Source: Blasia pusilla (taxonomy: Eukaryota > Marchantiophyta > Marchantiopsida > Blasiales). Taken from it: a stretch of 64,000 nt of DNA. A program made the translations under genes and the position numbers. This document shows positions 46,037-57,607 of this stretch, in pieces (position 1 is the stretch's first letter; each line of letters opens with the position of its first letter). The notes beneath the pieces are model-generated. The model saw only the letters and a list, made by a program, of their open reading frames with translations. It was not told where the DNA came from and did no database searches. The stretch covers positions 23,436,001 through 23,500,000 of the forward strand of contig CM114275.1 in NCBI GenBank assembly GCA_050084515.1. Reading direction: 5' to 3'.

Positions 46037-46880
46037 CTCCCCCTCAAGCTCATATCGATATCTCTAATGCTTAAATAGTTTCTAAACATCTCAAACTTAT
46101 CTCTCGACAATGCCTTTGTAAAGATGTCAACAATTTGCTGATCTGTACCTATATACACAAGATTTATTTCTCCTGCAAGTACGTTCTCTCTGATAAAATG
46201 ATAGTGCACCTCAACATGCTTTGTACGAGCATGAAACACAAGGTTATTAGCAAGCTTGATGCTACTAATATTGTATGCATATATTACACTAGGTCCTAAG
46301 TTACTAACACCAATATCAACAAGTAATCGATGAAGATACTAAGTACAAAGGAGCATTGGTTGCTCCTTTGTACTCAGCCTCTCTTGAAGATTAAGCAATT
46401 GTAGGTTGCTTCTTTGAAGCCCAACTTATAGTTGCGCTTCTCAACGTAAATGAATAACCAGACGTGGAGTGTCGATCAGACACGCTTCCTGCCCAATCAG
46501 CATCTATGAATCCCTGTAATTGAAAACTCTAAGAAGGTTCAAATTGAAGCCCGAATTGAATAGAGAATTTCACATACCGCATAATCCTCCTCACAGCATC
46601 AAGGTGAGGTTTTCAAGGTGCTTGCATAAATTGGCTCACCAAGCCAACAACATAGCTCAGATCTGGTCAGGTTATAGTTAGATAGATTAAACTTCCAACC
46701 ATGTGCTTATACATATTAGAATCTGCAAGCAACTCTCCTTCATCCACTCTTAGCTTCACGCTCTGGTCCAACGATGTAGAGATTGGCTTACAAGCCGTTA
46801 TACCATATTTTGAAAGCATATGAAGAGCATATTGTCATTGTAGTAACCACACGCTTTCTCCAACCTTGATAAACTCAATA
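46024..46880 (-). pseudogene. Copia RNase H
   Basis: The minus strand reads GFIDADWAGSVSDRHSTSGY around 46460-46510, with the first catalytic Asp, then EAEY (catalytic Glu). The typical copia tail ARTKHVEVHYHFIREN and DIFTKALSRDKFE follows (46024-46239). RNase H removes RNA from the cDNA hybrid during reverse transcription. A stop separates the two parts, so it is inactive. Confidence 0.8.
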
Positions 46881-48560
46881 CCAAGGAAGTATTTGAGTTC
46901 TCCAAAGTCCTTCATATCAAATTCTGCTTGTAACTTAAGTTTGACTTGTTGTACCATTTCTTCAGTTTCCCAGTTTTCAAGAGATCGTCAATATACAATA
47001 CAATGAGATGTGTATGATCTTGTCCTCTCAAGACATATAACGAGGAGTTAGAATCAAAAACCCTAAAGCCCAACTCCTGTAGGACAAATGTAAGCTTGCC
47101 ATACCAAGCTCTTGAGCTTGTTTGAGCCCGTATGGAGCTTTCTTCAACCTGCATACGCGAAATGGAAACTTGGGATGCTCGTATCCAGGTGGTTGAGTCA
47201 TATATACCTCCTCCTGTAGATCTCCATTCAAAAAGGCATTCTTAACGTCCATATGATGTAATCTCCACTTCTTACTTATTGCAACTACAACCACTGTTCT
47301 CGTAATCGCCATCTTTGCAACAGGCTAAATTTTTCCTCATAATCAATGCCATATTTGTCGTGATCCTCATGACCAAACAAGTGCCAAACATCATAACATT
47401 AGCGGGCTCACGCTAAGATGGTTTGCGCGTTGGAGTGGTCTCGAAGAAGAGACAAGAGACGGGACGCAAGCGAGGCTTCGCGTTTCAGATGTTGTGGTCG
47501 CGATTGAGAAACCTGGACCAAACGTGAAACAAGACTTGAAAGGAGTTGAGTCTAGAAAGTGGGTTGCCAAAGGAAGAATCCGGATTTGGGACGCCACTAG
47601 CGTTTGACACTTTTCGACTATATTTATGGCCATAACGTTTAGCGCCAAGATGCGTTTGGATCAAACAAGGATGCGTTGGAAGACTTATAGAAAGACGGTT
47701 CAAACGCACTAAGGATCTCTGCAAACGCATAAGGAGCGGCTGAGAAACAACCCGGAAACGACTGTAAGTAGAGTCGGGTTGAGGGCCACAATGAAGGGCC
47801 CGACCCTCCTTTTCAAAGGGGGGTTATTGGGGAACCCAGAAGTACTCTTGGAACTCGAACCCCACTTTGGGCACCACGGGGCGGGTTGAAGGCATGGAAC
47901 GGATCGAGAGTTTGGGGTTGGGTGAGAAAACTTGAACCAAGTCTATGGAGGCGATTTTAGACATCCCTCTTGGATTTCACCCCGCGACTCAATTACTTGG
48001 GTCTCGGTTTGGAACTCACACAAGGTCCGTTGAGCAGTTGGGATCGCTAGGCGCGCAAGTGTCGTTTTAGGTTCCTGGACTAATCAACAAGTCTGTTCCA
48101 AGTCTTGAAGGACTTGCCATGTTTTGGAAACTAGGAAGTAAGGAAGGTTGATCTTGATGAGATGACAAGTTGAGAACTAGGTGGGTTGGAATACTGGTTG
48201 GCCTAGACCCGACTAACAAGAGTGCGTGTTTGGGTGCAGATCGGCGATGAGATCGTGTCATATTGAACGTACGCTTCCGCAACAATAAAGATTGACGTTC
48301 AAGGAGAGTAGGGGCACGATAATATTGTTGGGCATAGCCCTTAGCCACCAATCTCGCTTAGTATCTATTAATTGTACTATGTTGATTGCGTTTGATTTTA
48401 TAAACCCATTTGCAACCAATAACTTTCTTATCATAAGGTTTATCATCCAGCTCCCATGTGTGTTGATGTCTTAATGCATCAAGCTTTTCCTCCATAGCTT
48501 CAATCCATTCGACTTTACTTGCAGCTTCTTCAAAACAACTCGGCTTCTGTTATTGAAGGG
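46880..48560 (-). pseudogene. Copia reverse transcriptase, split by a solo LTR
   Basis: The N-terminal part, right of 48321, ends RLVAKGYAQQY. The continuation GIDYEEKF starts left of 47356. Then come [20 protein letters not shown] with the first catalytic Asp, APYGLKQ, and the YIDDL box (a YVDD variant) at about 46985-47010. The 966-bp LTR-like repeat lies exactly between the two halves. Further frame changes and stops are present. Reverse transcriptase copies element RNA into DNA; this one cannot be functional. Confidence 0.85.
47356..48321 (+). mobile_element. Solo ~1-kb LTR-like repeat with perfect ATATT duplication
   Basis: Starts TGTCGTGATCCTCATGACC and ends GTAGGGGCACGATA (the last CA is now TA). 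The flanks are ATATT at 47351-47355 and ATATT at 48322-48326. It inserted into the copia reverse transcriptase, so it is younger than that element. Length 966 bp, no coding capacity. Confidence 0.9.
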
Positions 48561-49640
48561 TAGTCATCATATATGCATGATATGTCGCAAGGAAACCTTC
48601 ATTTATGAATCTATGAATTGGATGTGTCACTCTACGAAGTTGTTGTTTAGAGATAGATGCCTCTAACATCTAACTCGAGCTCTAACTAGTGTCAACATAT
48701 TGAATACGTACTCTTCCCGTCCATGGACTCATAGATTTAACTCATGAATCTAGGACCTCTCCTAATATTACACTAGTATTTGGGGAAGTTGAAGACAATG
48801 TATGTTGGTTTATAGTCATATTCTCTCCCTCAACAGACGAGTTTAGAGGTGGAATAGGCTCAGATGGAGCATACCATGACTTTAGCTCATCAAAGATAAT
48901 ATCCCGACTAATAATAAGTTGCCTAGAGGATGGAATGTAGCACTTATATCCCTTAGTTCCATCAACATAGCCAATGAAGATTCTTTCAGACTTAGGGTCT
49001 AATTTATGACGTCTCTCAGAAGGAACATGCGCATAACAAATACTGCCAAATACTTTCAAGAAGGAAAAATCAGGTTTACTTCTTGTGAAGACTACGAATG
49101 GAGTTTGATCATGAACTCCTGCTGTTGAAGTGCGGTTGATTCAGAAGATTGCACATGCTACAACCTTTGCCTAATAGACCTTAGGCATGTTCTTCTCATT
49201 CAGCATAGCTCGTGCCGCTTCAGCAATATGTCGATTCTTCCTCTCAGCCATTCCATTTTGTTGTGGAGTGTAATGGCAAGTCACTTGACGTTGGATGTCA
49301 TTGTGACGTAAATAGTCATCAAACTCTGTTGAAAGATACTCTCCTCCTCTATCACAACGCAATTTCAGAATGTGTTCTCCAGTCTGCTTCTCTACTAGAA
49401 TTCTGAATGTTTGGAACATGAGAATACCTATGACTTGGCTTTCAGAAAGTATACCCATATATACCTAGAGAAATCATCAATAAATGAAACAAAGTACCGG
49501 AAACCACTAAGGCTATGTTGTCCACACATCACTGTGCATCAACTCCAATATCCTGGATGTTCTTCTACCTTGCTTTGGAAAAGGAAATCTTACTTGTTTT
49601 CCAAATTGGCAAGCATAACATACCTCTAACGTAGAGGACT
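48560..49640 (-). pseudogene. Copia integrase
   Basis: 49171-49458 reads LRCDRGGEYLSTEFDDYLRH (core, second Asp) and HYTPQQNGMAERKNRHIAEA (catalytic Glu region). 48742-49059 reads MKVFGSICYAHVPSERRHKL and FIGYVDGTKGYKCYIPSSRQ, the usual copia stretch after the core. The parts are in different frames. Confidence 0.85.
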
Positions 49641-49699
49641 CGCTAATTTAGGGAGTCCTATTACTATATTAGATGATGAAACTCTGTAATCTTTGAAGA

Positions 49700-50303
49700 T
49701 TCATATGTCCAATTCTTTTATGCCACACATTTAGATCTGTGAATTTTTTCCGGTTTGACCATACATTGTTGTTTGAATCTTTGGCATAGAAACATCTAAT
49801 TTGAATATTCTGCTTGATCTAGTTTCTTTGGCTATCGTAGTCTGGTCATCCATTGTTTCAATGAAATAACCATATGCGTCAAACTTCACTTGATAATCCT
49901 CTTCTACTATCAGTCCTACAAAGATCAGGTTTGTTGCAATGGTAGGAACATAGATAACATTTCCAAGAGCACAAACACCATATGATGCTATTGGAACTTT
50001 ACCAGTATGGGTGATATGATGTTGAGTGTCATCTCCTCTAAGCACAGTTGTCGGATCTTTTACCGGCTCCAAACTACTGAATCATTTAGCTTATGAGGTC
50101 ATGTGATTTGATGCACCAGAGTCAATTACCAATATGTTGTCGAGTCTTTCTTGACCATTGCTCCCATATGATGAGTCATGACCACCAAGAGATGCTGTGT
50201 TTGTGAATGTTGTTGTTCTTGGTACTACTCTTGGTGTTGTTGCTCCACATAATTTTGTTGCTGTAAGGCTCATGTTCTCATATGTGCCTTCTTCTTGAAG
50301 CAA
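49700..50303 (-). pseudogene. Copia protease
   Basis: The copia-type active site ILVIDSGASNHMTS is at 50091-50130. Downstream 49731-50072 reads GKVPIASYGVCALGNVIYVP, matching the protease-to-integrase part of copia polyproteins. The protease cleaves the polyprotein. A stop separates the two parts. Confidence 0.8.
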
Positions 50304-51165
50304 AACTTTGCATAGTGACCCTTTATCCTACAGTAATTACAAGATCTAGGGACCATCTGCTGCTGACCTCGATCCCAACGGTTTCCACCATCACCACCTT
50401 GTGATTGTGTATGGTACTGGTTCGTAGTTGATTATGCGACATTATATTGAGTACCTCTTCCTCCATATGCTTGATATCCACCGCGACCACGAAAGTTTCT
50501 TCCACGACCCCTGCCTTTGTTTGATCCATAACCTGCAAAAAGCGCACTATCTTGTAGATGAGACGAGCAACCGCTGCCTACTAGGCGCATCTCTTCACTG
50601 ATTAACACAAAAACTAACTCTTGAAAGGTTGGATACTTCTCTCTCAGAGAGATAGAGTTCTCAAAGGACTTGTAATCCTTTGGAATGCCTTGAAGATGAA
50701 TAAAATTAGATCATCATCTTCTACGGTCACTCTAATGCTATTCAACTGATCAATAATATGTTTAATACTCAAAATATAATCATTGATGCTCTACGATCCT
50801 TTCCTCACTTCGTTCAATTGATGTTTCAATTGAAGCTTTCTGGCCTTTGTAGATGTCTAGAACATCTTTTCCAATGCATCCCCGGCCTCCTTCGGAATAT
50901 CAACATCTTCAATGTAACCTTCCATTAGCGAACTGATCGTTATTGAAATATAGTGGATTACTTGCCTTGCGCGTTTGTACAAGACGTGGACATTCAAGTC
51001 TGTTGAGTCACCTTCTAGCTTGGCCTCATTACTTGTGACAAGCTCCCATAGTTCTTGATCCATGAGAAATATTTTCATGCGAAACTTCCAAACATTGTAA
51101 TTCTCCTTATCTAGCTTCTTGCCTGTGATTGATGTTGAGGAATACTCCATGACGAATGATTTCAC
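50303..51165 (-). pseudogene. Copia Gag with zinc knuckle
   Basis: The N-terminal part at 50857-51165 reads GKKLDKENYNVWKFRMKIFL, then ELVTSNEA, typical of copia Gag. In another frame, near 50300-50345, a knuckle CNYCRIKGHYAKFC fits CX2CX4HX4C exactly, after a Gly/Arg-rich stretch (RGRNFRGRGGY). Gag forms the particle and binds RNA. Frameshifted between the parts. Confidence 0.85.
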
Positions 51166-51680
51166 TCATAAAAATTCAGGCTTTCTACTGCTCTAGTCAA
51201 AGCATAGACCACTCCTACACAGAAATAGATCTGAAATTTGCCAAAATTGATAAATTGTATATAAAAACTAGCCGAAATTGGCATGTAAAGAGCATATTGC
51301 AGAACTTGTCTTCACTAATTGCACTTTTCTATACTGAATGAGCTGCTACATGAGCTTAAAATATCAGAATCAAGCGATTTTGGGTCCATTGGAAAGCTCT
51401 CAACGAGCTCTACAAGACAGGTAGAACCAGCCTTTGCCATCTTTATAGCCGCTGTGGATCCAAATAACTTAATTAACCGGGAAAGCCTTTAAAAATGCCT
51501 TAAAGTTTTATCGTCGTCAAAGCTCCACCTGAAATCTGCACCAACCATAAAGAACAAAATTTGCAATCAGAGGGTATGTACAAGCAACCCTAACCCTAAT
51601 ATTAGTCTCGAGTTAGACTAATTGTGATTAACTAATCCTAGTTAAGATAATCGCGCTTAACTGACTACCATGATTGGTAT

Positions 51681-52436
51681 TTTGAGTGGGATCATTCACT
51701 GCCAAGGCCTCTACTCAAAGTAAAACCTCACTCAAGTGGATAGATTCCACTACCTCTATTATGGTCATCATCCTAGCACTTTCAAAATATTACATTTCAT
51801 CATATTCATCTTGTCTTAAATGAAATTTCTTCTTTTGATTCTATGGATACGAAGTTGGAAAATCAATCTTCCTACTTCTCTGGTAATATATTCGTATAGG
51901 AGGTCCAAAGATCCCTTTTTTTTTGGCAAATCCCAATAAAAGTGAAAAAAAAAAGAATAATCCAAAGTTCTAGGTTGAGAAGATGAGCAAGTTGCGTCTA
52001 AAATTGAAATATATATTAACTTAACATGTAACAATTTTCCATGTCCTCCTTCTAGCTCAACAAACCACAAATTTTAGTTCTCATTTAACACGTTCTAAAA
52101 TTGTCTATTCTTTTAAATATCGTAGCTTCAAAACATGTAAGAACTGATTAATTTTCAATAGAATAGGATAAGAATATATTTCTCTAAGAGAAGAGGATGA
52201 AAAGAGCACAAAATCCCATAAAAATTAAAAACTTTAATTTTCAATATGGGAGGGAAAGAGAAAATGGGATAAACTTTAAACAACAAACGATAATGGAAAT
52301 TTGTGTTTTATTTCTACCTTTCTTCCATCTCCTAATCTTCAATAGTCGATGGGAGGAAAAGTAAGATTAAAATTTCAATAGGGGAAGCAAAGAAGGATAA
52401 GGTTGGTTTTTTAATAGAGGAGGAATAGGAAGGAAG
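51681..52436. other. AT-rich gene-free stretch
   Basis: Nothing recognised. It ends with GGAAG immediately before the start of gypsy element 2. Confidence 0.5.
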
Positions 52437-52559
52437 TGTCACGTCTTTTAGGATACATCGGTGAGATCTAGTAGAGCGCCTTCGTGAGAAGTGGAGGACA
52501 GACTCAATAGGTCGAGGATGACCTGCTAAGGCCCCAGGAAACCTGAGAGAGCAGGTTTC

Positions 52560-53750
52560 CCCTTCAAACGATGTCGTAGATCGTGAAGCTGTGCACGTTG
52601 TGCAACAAACAATGCGCAATTTGGAGTTGCGAGCAAAAACTTCTGGTCAATCTTGCAAAATTGCCATTGCTAGGCGATTTTTAGGGTTAATTTGTTCAAA
52701 CCCTAAACCATCCGCCACGCCGGTGGCGGCCGTCGCCGTCATAGTCACAATCAACGGTCAATCATCATCGTCAATGGTCAACCGTCACCATCGATGGTCA
52801 ACCGTCATCTTCACCATAAATGGTCAACCGTCACCGTCAATGGTCCACAGTCCGTTGTCCACCAATTGGTTGCCATTACCGCCGTTACGGAGGTTTTCCA
52901 CGACGTTCGTTGATTCTCTGACTTGCGTCACCACCACGTACTTTGTTTTGGCCGCCGCCATCATCGCAATTTCCTCATCAACCAATGATGGTAGATGACC
53001 TCTGGTTATGGTGTTTGAATTGTGATTTCATGGTGCTATATTGTGATTGGTAGCCACTCGACGACGATCGAGTATCGTGTCGTGACGCCCGTAGTCGCAA
53101 CGCGCCGCCGCTCGTGGCCGCACCGCACCGTCCCGATCACGTAGCCGCATCGTCATTGTGGAGCAGAGTGTGGGTTTATTGTTGATTGAGGAGGGTATGC
53201 CGCCGAGTGCCGCATCCCACTATCGAGGTCCGTGCCGTTTGTAGCCGTTCCATGCCGCCTGCAACGCCGCACCATTCCGCTGGAACCGCATTGTCTATCG
53301 AGGAGTTTTGAGCAGCGTTAGTACGGGAGGAGTATGACTTGCTGATTGGAGGAGTTGCCTCCACAACCGAGTTAGTGTCGAGATTTGCAATTGCTGAAGA
53401 GCGACATCGACATGTGTTCAGGTTACCCATTCTGGTCCTTTACCTTGCACATGTGAGGGATTATGGGATTTGGGTAGTTTATTTGGGGATATTGGGTGTG
53501 TGGATGCTGAGAGCATCATTTATGTATGTGGTTTAGAGGATATAGACCTGTGTGGGATTTCCAGAGTTGAGGGTAGGTTGTCGATGAGATAATAGCCTGG
53601 TCGATTTGCCGCACCACGCCGCTTATTGCCGCACGTTAAACGTCTCGGGGAGGGAGAGTATAGATCGAGTGCCGCATGTTTGGGATGACTGATTGAGGGA
53701 TTACTTGCAAGGCAAGAGTGATCGGGTGAAAGGGGCACGAGGGTCATCAC
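52560..53750 (+). other. GC-rich leader of gypsy element 2
   Basis: Colinear with the element 1 leader (3960-5100, reversed). It has a cluster of GGTCAACCGTCA-type short repeats at 52760-52850 and a CCGCACCGC-rich part. Reading frames are not conserved between copies. Confidence 0.65.
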
Positions 53751-55350
53751 AGCGTCTGTTCGTGACTCTGAGAGGCAAGGTGGTGAACCCGAGAGTAGCT
53801 CTAGAGGTTTTACGCGGAGTGGCGCAAAGTTCTGAGGATCTCCACGTGAGGGACCACCTCGACCTCTTTGTGTGTCATCGTCAGACAAGGGGGAGGGTGT
53901 AGAGGAGTTTGTGAGCACATCGGGATACATTGTGAGTGGTCCTACCAGTTGGGCGTACGAGATGGACGACCGGGATAGAGGGACGCGTAGGTTTTCAAGT
54001 GCAGTAGGTACAATTGAGTTGCACGATTTCATAGCAGAGTTTAGGAGTTGGTGCGACTCCCAGTAGGCCACAAACTCTAGAGAGTTCAACCCGTTTACAG
54101 CATGGAACGGTATGTTCTAGTATTTAGAGGGGGATCCATGGACGATTACCATGAGTTCTCTTAGAGATATGCACGTGAGATGGAGGCGTGGAGGCTCTAC
54201 TATGACCCACATTAAGTGTCATGGATGGAGCCGTTCCCAAATGAGGAAGAGGAGTCAGGAGAGGCTACTTCCTCTTCCACTAGTGACGTTTTAGGAGGGG
54301 TCACTCGCACGGGAGCAGTTGCACTGTCTAGTCGGGTATGTCCCAGGTTCAACCCTATGGTTGAGTTTTTTGTTGAGTTGAGGATGAGCTACCAAGGGGT
54401 TCGGACGGAGAAGTTAGGGAGCATCCACGACTTCCAAAGGCGCCCCTGTGAGAGTTTGCGTGAGGCTTACACTCGCTTGCGCCGATTGATCAACGTCACT
54501 CAAGGGATGACAGAGGCTCAGCCTATCCAGTCATGGTACACAATGTTGGACTGGACCCTACGGACACGGGTGCGAGAGGGTGTCCTTCTTATGAACACCT
54601 CCCCTACATTGAGAGATATTTTTAGGAACGCCGAGAATATTGAGCGTAAAATGGCGGAGGAGAGCGTAGCCACCATGGATACTGGATGAGAGCAGTCACG
54701 ATTATGTGCATCACTTGTGCAACAACGTGGACTCCGAGATAGGTCGACTAAGGCACCACGAGTTCAGGGAGGATACTGGGAGGTCGTGCCACAGAGACCT
54801 ACGCCTTCATATGCGACTCAACATCAACCACCTACTATTACTTGTTGGTCATGTGGTGGAGCCCATCATCAACGCAATTGCACTCGTCAGGGTCATGGAC
54901 GTATGCCTCAGCATGGAGGAGGAGATGGTGCTACACCAAGAGGTAATCAGTGTGACTATTGTCAGAGGTATGGTCATACAAGCGCGTCAGGTGTTTCAGT
55001 TTACTTCTTGAGTTACGTCCGGACCCAGGGCTTGAGAGGGCATCATGGCGAGTATCCGGTCCAGGTGGGCCTAGAGATCATGCACCAGGTGGTCCCGTTG
55101 GGGAACGAGGAGCTAAAGTTGCCCGACACGGTGGTGAAGCTGGATGTGGAGGAGGTAGAGTCCTACCATCTAAACGTGTCAAGGCAGATGTCTGGCGTGA
55201 GGCTAAGATGGCTGCTCAAATACATCAGCTACATGATCAGATTGCCGCTATGGCATTAAGATTACCCGATGTCGGATCCATGGCATCAACATCATATGGA
55301 GCAGCCAGAGATATGGAGGATCCTGGTTGGATGTTCGGGTTTGCCTAGAT
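53750..55350 (+). pseudogene. Gypsy element 2 Gag and zinc knuckles
   Basis: Colinear with element 1 Gag. The N-terminal acidic part lies at 53872-54066 (GEGVEEFVSTSGYIVSGPTS). The core is open at 54216-54689 with FNPMVEFFVELRMSYQG, FQRRPCESLREAYTRLRRLI and IQSWYTML. At 54843 onward comes a first knuckle, CWSCGGAHHQRNC, and at 54951 a second, CDYCQRYGHT, that has lost its last Cys (Gly in its place). Gag forms the particle and its knuckles bind element RNA. The stops and frame change near 54690 break it. Confidence 0.82.
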
Positions 55351-56335
55351 GGAGGCAGCCGCAGTTGTAACACGTGGGGCAGCCGCAGAGTTGGATCCAC
55401 AACGAAGGGAAGCCAAGAGACACACTAGGCTTCCTCAGTCTTTCACGTTGTTTGAGGCGATGAGGACCCCATCGATGGGTCTTGGTCATAGTTCATGGAG
55501 AGTTGGTGATGTTGTTAGTATGCAGGCACGGAGGGCAATGGGAGAAGCGAGTGCGAAGACTCCTATTGTTGATGCTTAGGAGGGGCATGTGTCGAGCACG
55601 TTGTTGGGGGCCGCCACCATTGTGTACCACGCTCCTTTATTTTCTGCTTCCGATGTTATGACATTGGGGGGTACGCCCGCCGAGGCTTTTCAGCTGGCCG
55701 CTACTCTATGTGAGCGTGGAGTTGGAGTTCATGCATCACGTTGAGAGGTGATTGCAGAGGAGGTGATGGAACTGCCCTAGGAGCGGATGCTCGGGCCGTC
55801 CACGTCAGATTCATGGCAGGTTGCGGCTACTAGGATGGCGGAGATGCCCGCTAAACCTGCGATAGAGCGTGCTATGGCTTCTCCTGGTGTTGTGCTGGTG
55901 GATAACCAAGGAGAGGTCTTCGAGTTGGTGAGTCCTGGAGGTAGAGCTTTTAGTTCGCAACGTCTTGTTGGATTCAGGAGCGCAACCCTTGATGTTGGGG
56001 AAAGCATCATTCAGAGGATTTGGCTTGACGAGAGCCGATGTGGAGCGTTGTCCATTTCGGATACAGACATCCTTGGGTGGAGCGAGTACCACACAGTAAA
56101 TCACCCGACACAAGGTCGTGATGAGGATTCTCCCGGCACATCCATTGAGAAGTATGTGGTGCAAGCCAAGGCGATAGTGACTGATACAGAGTCCTATAAC
56201 GTCTTGGTTGGTGGAGCAGTGTTATACCCGATGGGGTTTGCCCTGGATTACTGGGAGGAGTCAACGTCTTACAGACCAGGATGGCAGTTAGGTGATGGGC
56301 GCCTTAGCTCATTACCCGTTTGATTTAGAGGTGTA
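55350..56335 (+). pseudogene. Gypsy element 2 protease region
   Basis: The linker at 55349-55579 and the part from 55787 match the element 1 protease reading. The aspartic protease signature DSGA is encoded at 55971-55982 but one base out of frame with the open stretch around it, so a 1-nt indel lies just upstream. Downstream, in the open frame to 56323, comes a conserved stretch (AIVTDTESYNVLVGGAVLYP, GFALDYWEESTSYRPGWQLG) that element 1 lacks because of its deletion. In-frame stops occur near 55578, 55743 and 55780. The protease would process Gag-Pol. Confidence 0.75.
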
Positions 56336-56862
56336 GTGATCGAGCAACGGCCAGGAGAGATGGTGACCTTAGCAGCATTTAGAAGTGCCATCACTTGGCC
56401 TAGTGACTTGATTGAGGGACATGTCCATGCAGAGGATACTTCCGTTCCTGACATTTCTATGGAGGGGAGTGTTATGGTAGCCGCATCATTCCGTGGAGAG
56501 AGGTGCTGCTGTGGGGCTCGACTGAGGAGCTTTGACAATTGGCAGATGAGCACGTGCAGACCGCGTGGAGCAAGGCGTTTGCACTGGAGCATGATGGGTT
56601 TGAGGAACCCAAGGTAGCAGGAAGTGCTACGATGACACCCTTGGATACTACACCCATTGTGTGGTGTATCCCAGAGGAGGGTATTCGAGTGTTAGATCTC
56701 TTTGGAGGGATTAGCATCGGGTTAGCTGTTGTTTTGCAGGCACGAGCGCGACTACATCAATACCTATATGTGGAGAGTGATGATGTTGCGAGGCGCGTCT
56801 CACTACGACATGTGGCGCAATTACGCCTACGTTTTCCTGACTTATTGTATGCGTACACTGTG
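56336..56862 (+). pseudogene. C5 cytosine-DNA-methyltransferase domain (N-terminal part) in gypsy pol
   Basis: In the frame 56539-56862 the peptide reads EEGIRVLDLFGGISIGLAVV and then HQYLYVESDDVARRVSLRHV. The first is methyltransferase motif I (DLFGG, bases 56695-56709), the S-adenosylmethionine-binding loop. The second has the acidic motif II end (Glu at 56773). The spacing and the GL...YVE.D..AR pattern are closest to DNMT3/DRM-type C5 methyltransferases. The catalytic Pro-Cys motif and target-recognition part are missing because the sequence jumps to RNase H a few codons later. The linker at 56336-56560 is one frame off. It lies between protease and RNase H, replacing or preceding the reverse transcriptase. 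As I recall, captured cytosine methyltransferases have been reported in gypsy elements of charophyte algae and dinoflagellates. The domain call is strong from the motifs, though only about 60 residues remain. Confidence 0.75.
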
Positions 56863-56890
56863 ATCCACCTTGCTCACCAAGGTGGATCAC
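56860..56890. repeat. Perfect 12-bp inverted repeat at the pol deletion junction
   Basis: GTGATCCACCTT (56860-56871), loop GCTCACC, then AAGGTGGATCAC (56879-56890). It sits exactly where methyltransferase sequence stops and the RNase H flank (KVDHEWHWGDEEERAF) begins, with the whole reverse transcriptase missing in between. Confidence 0.85.
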
Positions 56891-57607
56891 GAGTGGCATT
56901 GGGGGGATGAGGAGGAGCGAGCATTTTAGTTGCTCAAGGACAGGTTGACATCCGTGCCCATCTTGAGGAGACCGATCAGGGGGCGTCCTTTCCAATTGCA
57001 CACAAATTGGAGCACGTTGGGGCTTGAAGCGGTGCTCACCCAGCATGATGATGAGGGTAGAGAGTTTGTGGTGGCTTACGCTAGCCCCTCGAACAACGCT
57101 GTAGAGGCGAAGTACAACTCGTATGGGGGTGAGTTCTTGGCGGCAGTGTGGGTTGTCGCGCATTTCAGGTGTTACTTATTTGGCAATCCCTTTACCATCA
57201 TCACTGATCATCAAACATTGAAGTGGTTGATGGAGTCCAACAAGCTTACAGGGAAGCTTACAAGATGGGCTCTGTTATTGCAAGAGTATGATTTTCAGGT
57301 GGTTCATAGACCTAGGAGGCTCAACCAAGATGCAGATGGGTTGAGTCATAACCCATGCCTGAGTCAGCGAGATGCGATTGGAGTTCAATGGCATGGAGAG
57401 AGTGATGAGGAGTCAGTACCTGGATGGCACGTGTCAGCCTATTTAGGCATGTTGGCTATGGAGAACCAGAGTGTGGAGACTTCGATGGTGAGGTCTAGTG
57501 GAGAGTCCTTGGATCCTAAGGCCAGTGAGGAGACGGCAAGTGGCCGAGATATTCATGATGATAGAGTACCTTTGTACTGGCAGCGTTGCGAGCACCGTGG
57601 GTGCTAG
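56880..57607 (+). pseudogene. Gypsy element 2 RNase H domain
   Basis: After a junction the frame reads KVDHEWHWGDEEERAF, a stop, then LLKDRLTSVPILRRPIRGRP. Next come LHTNWSTLGLEAVLTQHDDE, YGGEFLAAVWVVAHFRCYLF, ITDHQTLKWLM and a HRPRRLNQDADGLSH end. This is the gypsy RNase H-like domain following the reverse transcriptase. The Glu (GGEF) and second Asp (TDH) are present, but the first catalytic Asp, normally in HTDAS, is Asn (HTNWS). Together with the stop this makes it inactive. Confidence 0.88.

Larger units (their letters stand above)
45737..51680 (-). mobile_element. Copia element, decayed, interrupted by a solo LTR
   Basis: Minus-strand Ty1/copia element. The 3' LTR is 45737-46036 (TATTGAAG... 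to ...TTTTCTATA), preceded by a polypurine tract (GCTTGAGGGGGAG, 46037-46049). Order from the right: Gag, protease, integrase, reverse transcriptase, RNase H, which is the copia order. A decayed 5' LTR remnant lies at 51541-51680 and shares the GTATGTACAAGCAACCC and GATAATCGCGCTTAA landmarks with the 3' LTR. 47356-48321 is a foreign solo LTR. Frameshifts and stops occur throughout. Confidence 0.88.

Noticed and set aside
47860-47880. tRNA-like TTGGAACTCGAACCCCA phrase (and similar ones near 8705 and 9490)
   Set aside because: It is part of the ~1-kb LTR-like repeat; no cloverleaf arms fit around it.
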